Below are positions 19,519 through 27,315 of a DNA stretch of 64,000 nt, piece by piece. This stretch comes from Persicobacter psychrovividus (lineage in GTDB: Bacteria > Bacteroidota > Bacteroidia > Cytophagales > Cyclobacteriaceae), in contig NZ_AP025293.1 of NCBI RefSeq assembly GCF_036492425.1, positions 620,001 through 684,000 on the forward strand. The letters run 5' to 3'. The notes under the pieces are model-generated. The model saw only the letters and a list, made by a program, of their open reading frames with translations, was not told the origin of the DNA and searched no databases. Numbering within the stretch: the stretch's first letter is position 1; each line of letters opens with the position of its first letter. The position numbers and the translations under genes are program-made.

Positions 19519-20214
19519 ATGAAAAAAGTATTTATTGCACTTAGCTTATTTGCAGCAGTCGCTATGACTTCATGTTCTGACAAAGCAAATGATCCACAAC
19601 CTAAACAAGAACAAGTAACTCCTGTAGCGCAAACAGGAACCTTAAAAATCAATCTTGAATCAGCAGAGAACCAAAGAGCTGATTTTTCTGATGTAAAAAC
19701 AGTTACCTTCAAAATTGACAAGAAGGAATATACTATGCCTATAGATAAGTTATTGGTATTGAAGGTTGGAGCCCATACCTTAACAGACTTTAACTTCACC
19801 TCTCATGGTGTGAAATTCACTCAAAATGAAGCCCAGGATTTTACAATATCAGCAGATCTGACCACTAACCTAACAATTAAAGTTACTCCAGAAGTAACCA
19901 ATACTGAACAATTTGGAGGGCTCGGACTTAATGTTGTAACCGATTTCGCTAAAGCTCTTGAAACACACGATTATGTTCAGTTCGTTTCAAAGGATGCTAC
20001 AACATCAAAAGTAGCTTCGAAAGTATATCCTTCATTAGGATTAGTGGTAAGAGTTATGAATTCATCAGCTACAACACAAAGATTAGTTATTACAAAGGGT
20101 GGTATTCAGGAATTCTCAGGGGAAATCAATGGAAATTCAGAAGGCTATGTGAAAATTGCTAATGCGAAAGACAAAGATAATCTTATTGTTACATTGAATG
20201 AAGTAGCAATCTAA
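19519..20214 (+). CDS. Lipoprotein of unknown function
   Basis: 231 residues. The signal peptide ends in AMTSC (lipobox), followed by a short Asp/Pro/Lys/Gln linker. The rest is beta-rich: GTLKINLESAENQRADFSD...VTFKID resembles the pre-albumin-like or DUF4493-type domains common in Bacteroidota lipoproteins. Residues ~110-231 hold a second beta-rich half. No catalytic motif is visible. Own terminator at 20239. The base composition is more AT-rich than the pump genes. Confidence 0.75.
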   Translation: MKKVFIALSLFAAVAMTSCSDKANDPQPKQEQVTPVAQTGTLKINLESAENQRADFSDVKTVTFKIDKKEYTMPIDKLLVLKVGAHTLTDFNFTSHGVKFTQNEAQDFTISADLTTNLTIKVTPEVTNTEQFGGLGLNVVTDFAKALETHDYVQFVSKDATTSKVASKVYPSLGLVVRVMNSSATTQRLVITKGGIQEFSGEINGNSEGYVKIANAKDKDNLIVTLNEVAI

Positions 20215-20238
20215 TCATTCATAGAACAGATACAAAGA

Positions 20239-20272
20239 CAGGGTGTTATATTATATAGCACCCTGTTTTTTT
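20239..20272 (+). terminator. Terminator of lipoprotein gene
   Basis: Arms CAGGGTG/CACCCTG followed by seven T, 25 nt past the stop. Confidence 0.8.
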
Positions 20273-20311
20273 ATGAAAAATTTATATTTAATCCAGCCCT
20301 ATAAACCAAAA

Positions 20312-20373
20312 AAAGCTGACCACAAATAATATTTTCCTCCAAAAAAGAATAATACTATTAATGGGTCAGCTTT
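20312..20373 (-). terminator. Possible terminator of Pro-rich lipoprotein gene
   Basis: Arms AAAGCTGACC/GGGTCAGCTTT lie about 40 nt apart; on the reverse strand the second arm runs into seven T. The long loop makes it a weaker call. Confidence 0.45.
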
Positions 20374-20444
20374 ACTACCATTACAAAAAAAATCGACTAA
20401 ACTTTTTAATATTTACCTACATATGAGGCTGAAAAAAAATATTA

Positions 20445-21668
20445 TTAATTTATAGCTCCTTTAGAACCTTTAGGGTGTTTCTTCAAAGAGTGAACATCCT
20501 CTTTATAACTCTGCTTAAGGTAAGCATTGGTATTGAAATGAGCAGGCGTCAGAGTAGACTGTTCAATAATTTTTTTACCTCCTTTGGAAATCACGCCTTT
20601 CACATCTTGATGATAAGACTGAAGCATATAAGCATCGGTAAACTCCTGAGTACCTGACTTCAACCGTCCTGTTTGTGATGGTAGTGTTGGGTTCTTTTGC
20701 TCTATCTTTGTTGGTGTTGCCATCGGTATACTTTGTGTCGTATTTTGCGGTTCTACCATTGCTTGTGGTGACTGATAAGGCGCTTTATGTCGGAGGGGTG
20801 GTACCATCTGCTCAGTATGAGGTGGAGTCGCTAACGGGACTACCTGTTTCGTATGAGGTGGAGTCGCTAACGGAACTACCTGCTTCGTATGAGGAGGAAT
20901 CGCTAACGGAACTACCTGTTTCGTATGAGGTGGAGTCACTAACGGAACTACCTGTTTCGTATGAGGTGGAATCGCTAACGGAACTACCTGTTTCGTATGA
21001 GGTGGAATCGCTAACGGAACTACCTGTTTCGTATGAGGTGGAATCGCTAACGGAACTACCTGTTTCGTATGAGGTGGAGTCACCATGACAGGACGAGGCG
21101 TCATTTGCACCGTCCTAACTGGCACAACTTGTACTCCGTGAGATTGACCGCCATGAATGCCATAAGTCGATTCTATTACCGGACCTTTGTTCGTGCCGCT
21201 GAAACCACTTTGAACGCCTTCAACTACCTTTTGCGATACTACAGGTACCATATTCCCACTTGATGGCGGCGTTACCAATGGTGAGGGGTGAGCTATGGGT
21301 GTTGAATTACCAACCGATTTAGGAAGTAGCAAAGGAGCTTCTAATGGAGAAGGAGTAGATTGACTTTTTGAAGGGCCAACAAGTTTATTCGGGATTTCAT
21401 TCCCGAAAATCGGTTTTGGTGTTTTTTGCGTTGGAAGTTCAGGCGTCAAATACGCTGGAATTTCAGGGCTAACCATTACCGTGGTGGTGGCATTCGTCGA
21501 TATAGAATCAACAACCACAGGAATATGGTCTGTACTATCAACTGCAGTGATCGCCTTATCAACATTTTTCTCAATGTTTACAGGTTGAGGATCATCAGAA
21601 TGGTCTTTGTTACAAGCAGTAACACCGAGTATGGCAAAAGCCATTAAAGAAATTAATGTTCTCTTCAT
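20445..21668 (-). CDS. Pro-rich lipoprotein with eight 12-residue tandem repeats
   Basis: 407 residues from ATG 21668 (a TTG precedes it). The signal peptide ends in GVTAC. The body is Pro/Val/Thr/Ser-rich and low-complexity. Residues ~195-290 hold eight copies of the unit [I/T]PPHTKQVVPLA, encoded by an exact 36-bp period. The C-terminus carries a two-fold motif, AYMLQSYHQDV and AYLKQSYKEDV, about 35 residues apart. No enzymatic domain is seen. Pro-rich spacers of this kind usually extend a protein through the periplasm or away from the surface; the paired C-terminal motif could be the functional, peptide-binding end (inference). Nothing comparable is recognised. Confidence 0.75.
   Translation of the reverse strand: MKRTLISLMAFAILGVTACNKDHSDDPQPVNIEKNVDKAITAVDSTDHIPVVVDSISTNATTTVMVSPEIPAYLTPELPTQKTPKPIFGNEIPNKLVGPSKSQSTPSPLEAPLLLPKSVGNSTPIAHPSPLVTPPSSGNMVPVVSQKVVEGVQSGFSGTNKGPVIESTYGIHGGQSHGVQVVPVRTVQMTPRPVMVTPPHTKQVVPLAIPPHTKQVVPLAIPPHTKQVVPLAIPPHTKQVVPLVTPPHTKQVVPLAIPPHTKQVVPLATPPHTKQVVPLATPPHTEQMVPPLRHKAPYQSPQAMVEPQNTTQSIPMATPTKIEQKNPTLPSQTGRLKSGTQEFTDAYMLQSYHQDVKGVISKGGKKIIEQSTLTPAHFNTNAYLKQSYKEDVHSLKKHPKGSKGAIN
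20815..21084. repeat. 36-bp in-frame tandem repeat array
   Basis: The marker GTATGAGG occurs at 20815, 20851, 20887, 20923, 20959, 20995, 21031 and 21067, exactly 36 bp apart. The units differ by only a few bases (GGAGTC/GGAATC/GGAGGAATC variants) and keep the reading frame of the lipoprotein, so copy number can change without frameshift. Confidence 0.95.
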
Positions 21669-22280
21669 CAAAAAGTAGGTTTGGTATTAAATAATGCACA
21701 AAACTACATGAGTAATGACAATAAATGATATACATTTTTATCACCCAAATTGATGTTTTATCATGATGTAAAATTACATAAATCATCTACATAATAGATA
21801 AAATCAATATGTCGGACTATGTAAAAATAGCCCAAACCAGCAGAGAAGGCATACCTCTTAAAAAAATACCATAAATATCTTCTTAGACCATTTGAAAATA
21901 TTTGGCATGATAAAAAAATGAGTGGTACTACAATCCTTAAAAAATGCCCACTTTTCTTAAAGTCACCTTCATCAAAAAGAATAGTAAAGTGTCTTTGGGT
22001 TGGCGGTATCCGATTTACGAAATAAAATAATCTGTATAATCCGTGGGCAATATAAAATGGTGTAATCATTGGGGGTTGCGCCAGTAGTGCGAATACAGGC
22101 TGCAAATACCAGGGGTAAAACTTCATAGCTCCTTAAACAGTCAATCCTTTCACCACTATTTACAAGAAGGTTTTCCATGTAAAAGCGTATTTTCATTCAA
22201 CATTTCGATTTGCAACAGCACTTCCTATTTTGTAACCAATCGCTGAACACAAAAAACAGGTCCTTCAGAAAAGTAGGGAC

Positions 22281-22306
22281 AAAAAAAAATGCCCTTAAAA
22301 GGCATT
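22281..22306 (-). terminator. Terminator of small secreted protein gene
   Basis: Hairpin AATGCC/GGCATT followed on the reverse strand by nine T, about 115 nt past the stop of the gene at 22421. Confidence 0.5.
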
Positions 22307-22312
22307 ATGGCT

Positions 22313-22334
22313 CCTCGATATTCGAGGTTTTTTT
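22313..22334 (+). terminator. Forward-strand orphan terminator
   Basis: CCTCGATATTCGAGG followed by seven T. No forward-strand gene precedes it, so it may end a non-coding transcript or work as an antisense stop. Confidence 0.5.
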
Positions 22335-22420
22335 AAGAATTTTTCACTGATGATCCATCGGGTTGAATCGCCGAGGGCAATACACCATTGCCCTTGCGTC
22401 AACCTTCACCGATGAATCAA

Positions 22421-22768
22421 TTAGTGTGATGGGTAGTGCTCGAAAGATTTTCGGGTTACACCAAAACCATCGTTTACAATTACGGTGTAAGTTCCCTCAG
22501 GCATGTGCTCGAAACGGAATGGTTTCATGAAGTTGTCTTTGTCTTTTACAGTAGTCTTGGCAACCAGTGAGCCCGCTTCATTATATAGAGAAACCACTAC
22601 TTTAGACTCCATATTAGCCATGTATAACACTTTGTAAGTTTCAGAATTCGAGTTAGGAATCACTCGAACAAATGACTTTCCTTTGGCAGCTTCATTGTCG
22701 TTGGTACCTGCAAAAGCGAAAGATGCTGTCAATAATAGGGCGAAGGCAATAGATAAGAATTTTTTCAT
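22421..22768 (-). CDS. Small secreted beta-sandwich protein (DUF3244-like)
   Basis: 115 residues from ATG 22768. A clear signal peptide (MKKFLSIAFALLLTASFAFAG) without a lipobox, so the mature protein of ~92 residues is exported. The mature part looks like a small Ig/fibronectin-like domain: YKVLYMANMESKVVVSLYNEAGSLV, then FRFEHMPEGTYTVIVNDG. It resembles the DUF3244 or T9SS C-terminal-like folds that recur in Bacteroidota, but as a stand-alone protein. A perfect -7 box TATATTTG lies 42 nt upstream. Function unknown. Confidence 0.72.
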   Translation of the reverse strand: MKKFLSIAFALLLTASFAFAGTNDNEAAKGKSFVRVIPNSNSETYKVLYMANMESKVVVSLYNEAGSLVAKTTVKDKDNFMKPFRFEHMPEGTYTVIVNDGFGVTRKSFEHYPSH

Positions 22769-22809
22769 CGTTGTCATTGATTTGTGTTATTTGCTAATTG
22801 ATTACATTA

Positions 22810-22817
22810 CAAATATA
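22810..22817 (-). promoter_or_regulatory. Bacteroidota -7 box of small secreted protein gene
   Basis: On the reverse strand TATATTTG fits TAnnTTTG perfectly and lies 42 nt from the ATG. The -33 element is poor (TGTGAA). Confidence 0.45.
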
Positions 22818-23214
22818 CGGGGCTATTTTTATTAAATTCACACGATTACGATCTTTTTAATCGCACAAACCACAGCGACAAAGTCCATTGATTACCAAAT
22901 TCACAAAACACACTAAAAAAACAACGACATCTTGCCAACTTACCGAAAAAGCATATTTCATTATCAAAAGCCTTGATTGAAACAGCTCAAAATTAATTTT
23001 CAATGATAAAGAGCCTAAAATACAAGTTTCAAAATCTGCCCACCTTTTTCACCGCACTTTTACACAATCTTCAAAATGAAAGCGCCCGAAAATGATCATT
23101 TCGGCAAAAACGAATCCTCAGCCACAAGCCAAATACGTTCACCCAACCAAATTAATTCCGCGACATTAAATTTCAGCGCAAAAAAGGCGATTATTTTTTC
23201 ACCATATTAAAGAG

Positions 23215-23231
23215 TTGGCACATGATTTGAT
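23215..23231 (+). promoter_or_regulatory. Sigma-54-like promoter upstream of orphan terminator
   Basis: TTGGCACATGATTTGAT fits TTGGCAC-N5-TTGCW with a single change (GA for GC in the -12 element). A start near 23243 would give a ~65-nt RNA ending at the terminator at 23273-23308. RpoN occurs in several Cytophagales, but none is seen in this window. Confidence 0.4.
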
Positions 23232-23242
23232 TATTGTATAGC

Positions 23243-23308
23243 ATAGGTTGATGTTGGGTAGAAAGGGAGCTCAACCGCACGGTTAAGCTCCCTTCTTTTT
23301 TACCTTCG
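23243..23308 (+). ncRNA. Candidate small RNA
   Basis: An inferred transcript between the sigma-54-like element at 23215 and the hairpin AAGGGAGCT...AGCTCCCTT with its T run. There is no open frame and no neighbouring gene on this strand that the terminator could serve. Predicted from signals only. Confidence 0.35.
23273..23308 (+). terminator. Strong intrinsic terminator without upstream gene
   Basis: Long stem AAGGGAGCTCAACCG/CGGTTAAGCTCCCTT (one mismatch) followed by CTTTTTT on the forward strand. Confidence 0.8.
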
Positions 23309-23377
23309 ATGTCCCTGATTAAAAATAGCATTAAAGTATATCATAGTGGTATAAGGTTATAGTTTGGTATTAGTATG

Positions 23378-23408
23378 AAGCTCGGAGTGGTTCCCGAGCT
23401 TTTTTTTG
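23378..23408 (+). terminator. Second forward-strand terminator without upstream gene
   Basis: AAGCTCGGGA-type stem (AAGCTCGG/CCGAGCTT) followed by eight T on the forward strand. It lies just past the stop of the reverse-strand HTTM gene, but the T tract is on the other strand. Confidence 0.7.
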
Positions 23409-23416
23409 CCCAAAAA

Positions 23417-24787
23417 TTACCTTTTCGCCACCAATGCCGCAGATTCCAGCGGCAAAATCCAGTCATTACCCCACAACAAATCCTTCGTCTCCATCAAGTT
23501 CACCTGTGGATCAATCAACAGCCTCGAACGCCGCCCATTCAGCGAAGCATATGCTTCCACGGTAACAACAGGCTCCCTGACGCCCTTCTTTCGATACACT
23601 TCCCCAAGAAAATGCGCAAATTCCAAAATCATATCAGGCTGAAAAGCCATCTGTTGCTCCTGTGCAGGCAATAAATACTGGCGGGGCAACACCTCCCAGC
23701 GGGCATCGGTCTCCTCGTCCTTAACTATAAAAGTACAATGCCCATTCTTCTCCATCAGCATCACATGCCACGCATACCGATACCCCTGCTCCGTCCAAAG
23801 TACATTTCCGCTCGTCAAAAAATGCCTTAAAGGAAGGAATATTTGCAGGGCAAAAAAAGGCAGTAAAATTGCTACCATCCACTGTTGCCTTCCTTTCAAT
23901 GGCTGAGCTTGGCTGTTTTTAGGAATGAAACGACAAATATTTGACCATGCGGCCCAATCTTCAGCAGTAAAAAAAATCAGTGTCGAGGCGATCATCACCC
24001 ACGGGAAAACACCAATATTAAACAGTAACCACGTCATGACATGAAAAACCACCACCGCCACATAAGCAAACGGTCGGCTCTTGCGATTGCTGAGACCAAA
24101 AGGAATCAATAGATCATAAAACATGCCTGCCCAGCAAAAAAAATAAGGCACCCAAAACCAGTCAAAAGCCCCACCAATTACAGGCAGGTCGGTACGTGCT
24201 TGCAACCAAATTTTCAGCGGTTGTGCCTCCCAAAGCCAGTCTCCTTTAATTTTAGCTACGCCAGCAAAAAAATACACCATCCCAAGCATCAGCCGAAGGC
24301 TATTCACCTGCCACGACTGTACGAGATGATCAGGCTGAACCCGTCTGAAATAAACATCAAGGGAACAAAAATGATGAGGCGAAATCAGCATCAATATAAA
24401 GCTGACCAAACTGACAAAATAATAATGGTTCAGGTACCATGTTTTATCAATCAATGACAGATAAGTCCAACTGACGAAAAACAATATTGCGCTTAACCGA
24501 TACTGAAATCCCGATGCGATGCCCAGGGCGGCAAGTACGCCCATTGCCACCAAACCATGAGTCCCCCAATAGCCCAAAGGCTGAACCCATTCAAATCCCC
24601 AATAAGAAAAATGAAATTCAGGGTTGATCAAATGGGCATCAATCCAACCGAAATATTCCATGCGCAAAAGTGCAAAAGCCATCAGCAGGCCAAAAATAAT
24701 TCGGAAAACCACCAATGGAAAAACATTGATGGTTGCCCACTGCTGTTGCCACCCATTTTTCAACGCCTTAATCACCATCGTTATCAT
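23417..24787 (-). CDS. HTTM / vitamin K-dependent gamma-carboxylase-like membrane protein
   Basis: 456 residues from ATG 24787, overlapping the preceding gene by 20 nt. It has about seven hydrophobic segments (first at ~25-42) and the HTTM landmarks FRIIFGLLMAFALLRMEYFGW, NHYYFVSLVSFILML and LMLGMVYFFAGVAKIKGDWL. A C-terminal soluble part of ~120 residues (WHVMLMEKNGHCTFIVKDEET) probably faces the periplasm. In Bacteroidota this gene commonly ends the imelysin/DUF1111 iron cassette, as here. True carboxylase activity is doubtful; a role in iron handling is inferred from context. Confidence 0.85.
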   Translation of the reverse strand: MITMVIKALKNGWQQQWATINVFPLVVFRIIFGLLMAFALLRMEYFGWIDAHLINPEFHFSYWGFEWVQPLGYWGTHGLVAMGVLAALGIASGFQYRLSAILFFVSWTYLSLIDKTWYLNHYYFVSLVSFILMLISPHHFCSLDVYFRRVQPDHLVQSWQVNSLRLMLGMVYFFAGVAKIKGDWLWEAQPLKIWLQARTDLPVIGGAFDWFWVPYFFCWAGMFYDLLIPFGLSNRKSRPFAYVAVVVFHVMTWLLFNIGVFPWVMIASTLIFFTAEDWAAWSNICRFIPKNSQAQPLKGRQQWMVAILLPFFALQIFLPLRHFLTSGNVLWTEQGYRYAWHVMLMEKNGHCTFIVKDEETDARWEVLPRQYLLPAQEQQMAFQPDMILEFAHFLGEVYRKKGVREPVVTVEAYASLNGRRSRLLIDPQVNLMETKDLLWGNDWILPLESAALVAKR

Positions 24788-25838
24788 CAAATGTACTGGT
24801 AATACTTAAATGGTGTGTCAGGTCAACTTTCAGCAAAATCAATAAGACTTTCATTTCCTGATATAATGATTCAACCGCTTCAGGAGATTGCTCAATCGCC
24901 AAGTGTAATGGTTGCTCGAGCCCATCAATATGCTGAATAACCAAGTTAAACTGTCCGTCAATCACCTGCCCCAAAGGCTGATTGTCCGCAATAGCATTCA
25001 AAAATATCAGGTAACTGTTCAGCCCGTTCCCTTCTGTTGCTGAAAAATCAAATAATGACTGATGCGCCAAAAGTGCACTTTTCAAAGCCATTAAATCATC
25101 ATGGGCATAGCGCTCATAAGCAGCTTCAGCATTGGCCACTCCGCCATTTGATTTCCCCAATGGGTTGCCCACCATTGCGGTGATGAGAAACTCCATATTG
25201 GAAATCTGTGCATTCACCATCTGATTCAGGGAACTGTTAATTCCATAGCCCGCAGCAGTTTTAAAAGTTGGAAGATAGCTTTGCCATGCCGCATCAAACG
25301 TCTGACTGTCAGCTTTAAGTTTCGCGCTCAGCAAACCTGTAAGCTGATGTTTCTTTTCCAAGATCGACGGATCCTGATCAGCAGTAAAAATAAGGTACTC
25401 CAGCGCCATCATCCCTGTGGTTGAGCTCCCCATTTTCTTATTAACAAATTCCTGATCTAAAATATCCTCAGAAGCCAAAAACTGATCCATCAGCTCCTGA
25501 TCAAAAGGCGGCCGATGCAAAGGGTGTTGTAAAAACTGACTTGCAATAGGGCCAATATCAAAAATATTTATTGCCTGCCATGCACGGTTGAGCGTCTTCC
25601 ATTCTTCCTGAACAGCCAAATACTGCTCCTCGGTAGGAGTCACTATCAATGACTGCACACGCTGATCGAACTGCAAAACTGCCGCCTGATATAATTCAAG
25701 ATGCCTTCGGATATGATTTTCTGCCAACTGATCAAGCATTGCTGATCGGTCAAAGGAAGGTCGTTCTGCCGTATCACCACAAGCTGACAAGCCCAAAAAC
25801 AAGCAGCACAGGGTAATCCATTTTATATGATGCATCAT
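24768..25838 (-). CDS. Imelysin-family lipoprotein (second, His-less type)
   Basis: 356 residues; the signal peptide ends in GLSAC. An imelysin (peptidase M75-like) helical-bundle fold covers residues ~30-345. At the place of the family signature GxHxxE it has GMMALEYLIF, so the His is absent while Glu is kept. This matches the second imelysin type seen in such operons rather than random decay. By family it is an iron-regulated periplasmic protein, probably binding iron, haem or a partner rather than cleaving peptides. Its start overlaps the DUF1111 stop (TAATG), so translation is coupled. Confidence 0.85.
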   Translation of the reverse strand: MMHHIKWITLCCLFLGLSACGDTAERPSFDRSAMLDQLAENHIRRHLELYQAAVLQFDQRVQSLIVTPTEEQYLAVQEEWKTLNRAWQAINIFDIGPIASQFLQHPLHRPPFDQELMDQFLASEDILDQEFVNKKMGSSTTGMMALEYLIFTADQDPSILEKKHQLTGLLSAKLKADSQTFDAAWQSYLPTFKTAAGYGINSSLNQMVNAQISNMEFLITAMVGNPLGKSNGGVANAEAAYERYAHDDLMALKSALLAHQSLFDFSATEGNGLNSYLIFLNAIADNQPLGQVIDGQFNLVIQHIDGLEQPLHLAIEQSPEAVESLYQEMKVLLILLKVDLTHHLSITSTFDDNDGD

Positions 25839-27235
25839 TATAAAGAATTTAAGAATTGAAGTAAAGACTGACGGTCATCAGAGGACATGGCAACAAACTG
25901 ATTTTTGGATTCTTCCGCTTCTCCCCCATGCCAAAGGATCGCCTCTGAAAGGTTTCTTGCTCGACCATCATGCAGGTAAAAGGTATGATCGTTCACCGCT
26001 GCAAACAAGCCAATTCCCCAAAGGGGCGGCGTTCGCCATTCCTGCCCATTGGCTTCGTGATCGGGGCGACCGTCGGCCAACCCCTCCCCCATATCATGCA
26101 AAAGTAAATCGGTAAATGGGCGGATAACCTGATGAGAAAGCCCATCGATGGTAGGGTGTGTGCCCGTTTTAAATTTTGGGATATGACAACCCGCACAACC
26201 TGCATCCATAAAAATTTGTTTCCCCTTCAGCACCTCAGGATCCTGCCAGTTTCTTCGAGCAGGAACCGCAAGTGTTGCGGAATATAAAACCACCTTTTGA
26301 AGGTCATCGGCATCAATCTCAGGCTCTCCCCCATTGGGGATATTTTCGGTGTCAATTCCAAAAGGCCAATTTTGTGATGGCTTTAAATCAGAGGTAATTC
26401 CCATATCTCCCAAAAAAGCGCCTGCCACCTGATGTTCTAAATCCTGCTGATTGGCTTTCCAACCGAAACGGCCAATGGCCTTCTGTCCATCTTGCTGAAG
26501 AATGTAATTTGGTCGCCCAGAAATGCCATCATTATCACGGTCCTCGGGGTCTGCCAAAGCCAAAAGATCTGCTTCGGGAATGGCTTCAAGAAATCCAAGT
26601 CCTACCATTTGAGGAGCCACCCGTGGGGAAGTCATTACTTTGGCATCCATCGGACCATATTTCAGGTTGACAAAAGAGATCATGGGCTTCCGAAGCTCAT
26701 AGGACGAACCATCGGCAAATTTCCCTTCCATCATTAAATAGTCCACTTCGTAGCCCCCTTCCACAGGCACGCCAAAACCGTTGATCGCCTGGTCTTGTAA
26801 CTGCCCGCCATAATGAGGATCTGGTAATGTTCTTGAAGGATTAAAAGGGTCTGGTATTGACAATCGGATCAGGTGCCCAGCATTTAATTCCCCATGAAAC
26901 TCAGGGGCACGACCGCGCCCATCCTTAAAATGACAACCACTGCAGGAACGCGCATTAAACAGCGGACCCAGCCCATCGCGGGCGGTGGTAGAGGCGGGGG
27001 CGGTCACCCAATTTTGATTAAATAGAGAATTCCCCACAAAAAACAACAAGCCTTCCTCATTGGAAAGCGTGGGTATTTGTAAAGAAAAGGCATTCTCTGA
27101 GGTATCAAAGATTGTCCCCTGCCCCGCAGAAAGTTCTTCCCCTTCTTCGGCCTGAAATTGCACTTCAGAAAGATGATTGCAGGAAAACATAAAGACGCAG
27201 GCCAAGACCCAAAGGAACCGTTTGGAAGTTGTCAT
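25838..27235 (-). CDS. Di-heme c-type oxidoreductase lipoprotein (DUF1111 / putative thiol oxidoreductase)
   Basis: 465 residues from ATG 27235 (MTTSKRFLWVL); the longer frame to 27289 adds 18 unlikely residues. The signal peptide ends in CVFMFSC. Two haem-attachment sites, CSGCH (~residue 97) and CAGCH (~346), give two c-type haems. The landmarks GRGRAPEFHGELNAGHLIRLS and HDGRARNLSEAILWHGGEA are typical of the DUF1111 family near cytochrome c peroxidases. Its place between two imelysins supports a periplasmic redox role in iron uptake, such as changing the iron redox state (inference). It is coupled to the next gene by TAATG. Confidence 0.9.
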   Translation of the reverse strand: MTTSKRFLWVLACVFMFSCNHLSEVQFQAEEGEELSAGQGTIFDTSENAFSLQIPTLSNEEGLLFFVGNSLFNQNWVTAPASTTARDGLGPLFNARSCSGCHFKDGRGRAPEFHGELNAGHLIRLSIPDPFNPSRTLPDPHYGGQLQDQAINGFGVPVEGGYEVDYLMMEGKFADGSSYELRKPMISFVNLKYGPMDAKVMTSPRVAPQMVGLGFLEAIPEADLLALADPEDRDNDGISGRPNYILQQDGQKAIGRFGWKANQQDLEHQVAGAFLGDMGITSDLKPSQNWPFGIDTENIPNGGEPEIDADDLQKVVLYSATLAVPARRNWQDPEVLKGKQIFMDAGCAGCHIPKFKTGTHPTIDGLSHQVIRPFTDLLLHDMGEGLADGRPDHEANGQEWRTPPLWGIGLFAAVNDHTFYLHDGRARNLSEAILWHGGEAEESKNQFVAMSSDDRQSLLQFLNSL

Positions 27236-27315
27236 GAATTCAAAAGTAGGTTGATATAGAAAATGGGAAAGGTTTTCACCTTTCCCCAAATGGTCTATTA
27301 TATGTTCATTTATTG

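Larger units (their letters stand above)
21669..22420. other. Gene-poor region with degenerate repeat remnant
   Basis: About 750 bp. At 22018-22046, on the reverse strand, TTGCCCACGGATTATACAGATT matches the P module of the 1-5 kb repeat fields in diverged form. Two reverse frames here (21761-22126, 21972-22196) read through this remnant and look random. A hairpin GGGCAAT/ATTGCCC lies at 22375-22393. Confidence 0.5.
22818..23416. other. Intergenic region with two forward-strand terminators and no gene
   Basis: About 600 bp between two reverse-strand genes. No open frame of quality is present. The forward strand carries a sigma-54-like element (23215) and two intrinsic terminators (23273, 23378), described separately, suggesting one or two small RNAs. 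Confidence 0.6.

Noticed and set aside
20815-21084. CRISPR-like array with 36-bp period
   Set aside because: The units are contiguous with no spacers, and the array reads in frame through a lipoprotein gene; no cas genes nearby.
21761-22196. Two overlapping reverse frames of 121 and 74 codons
   Set aside because: They read through a degenerate P-repeat remnant and show aromatic/Cys-rich composition typical of chance frames.
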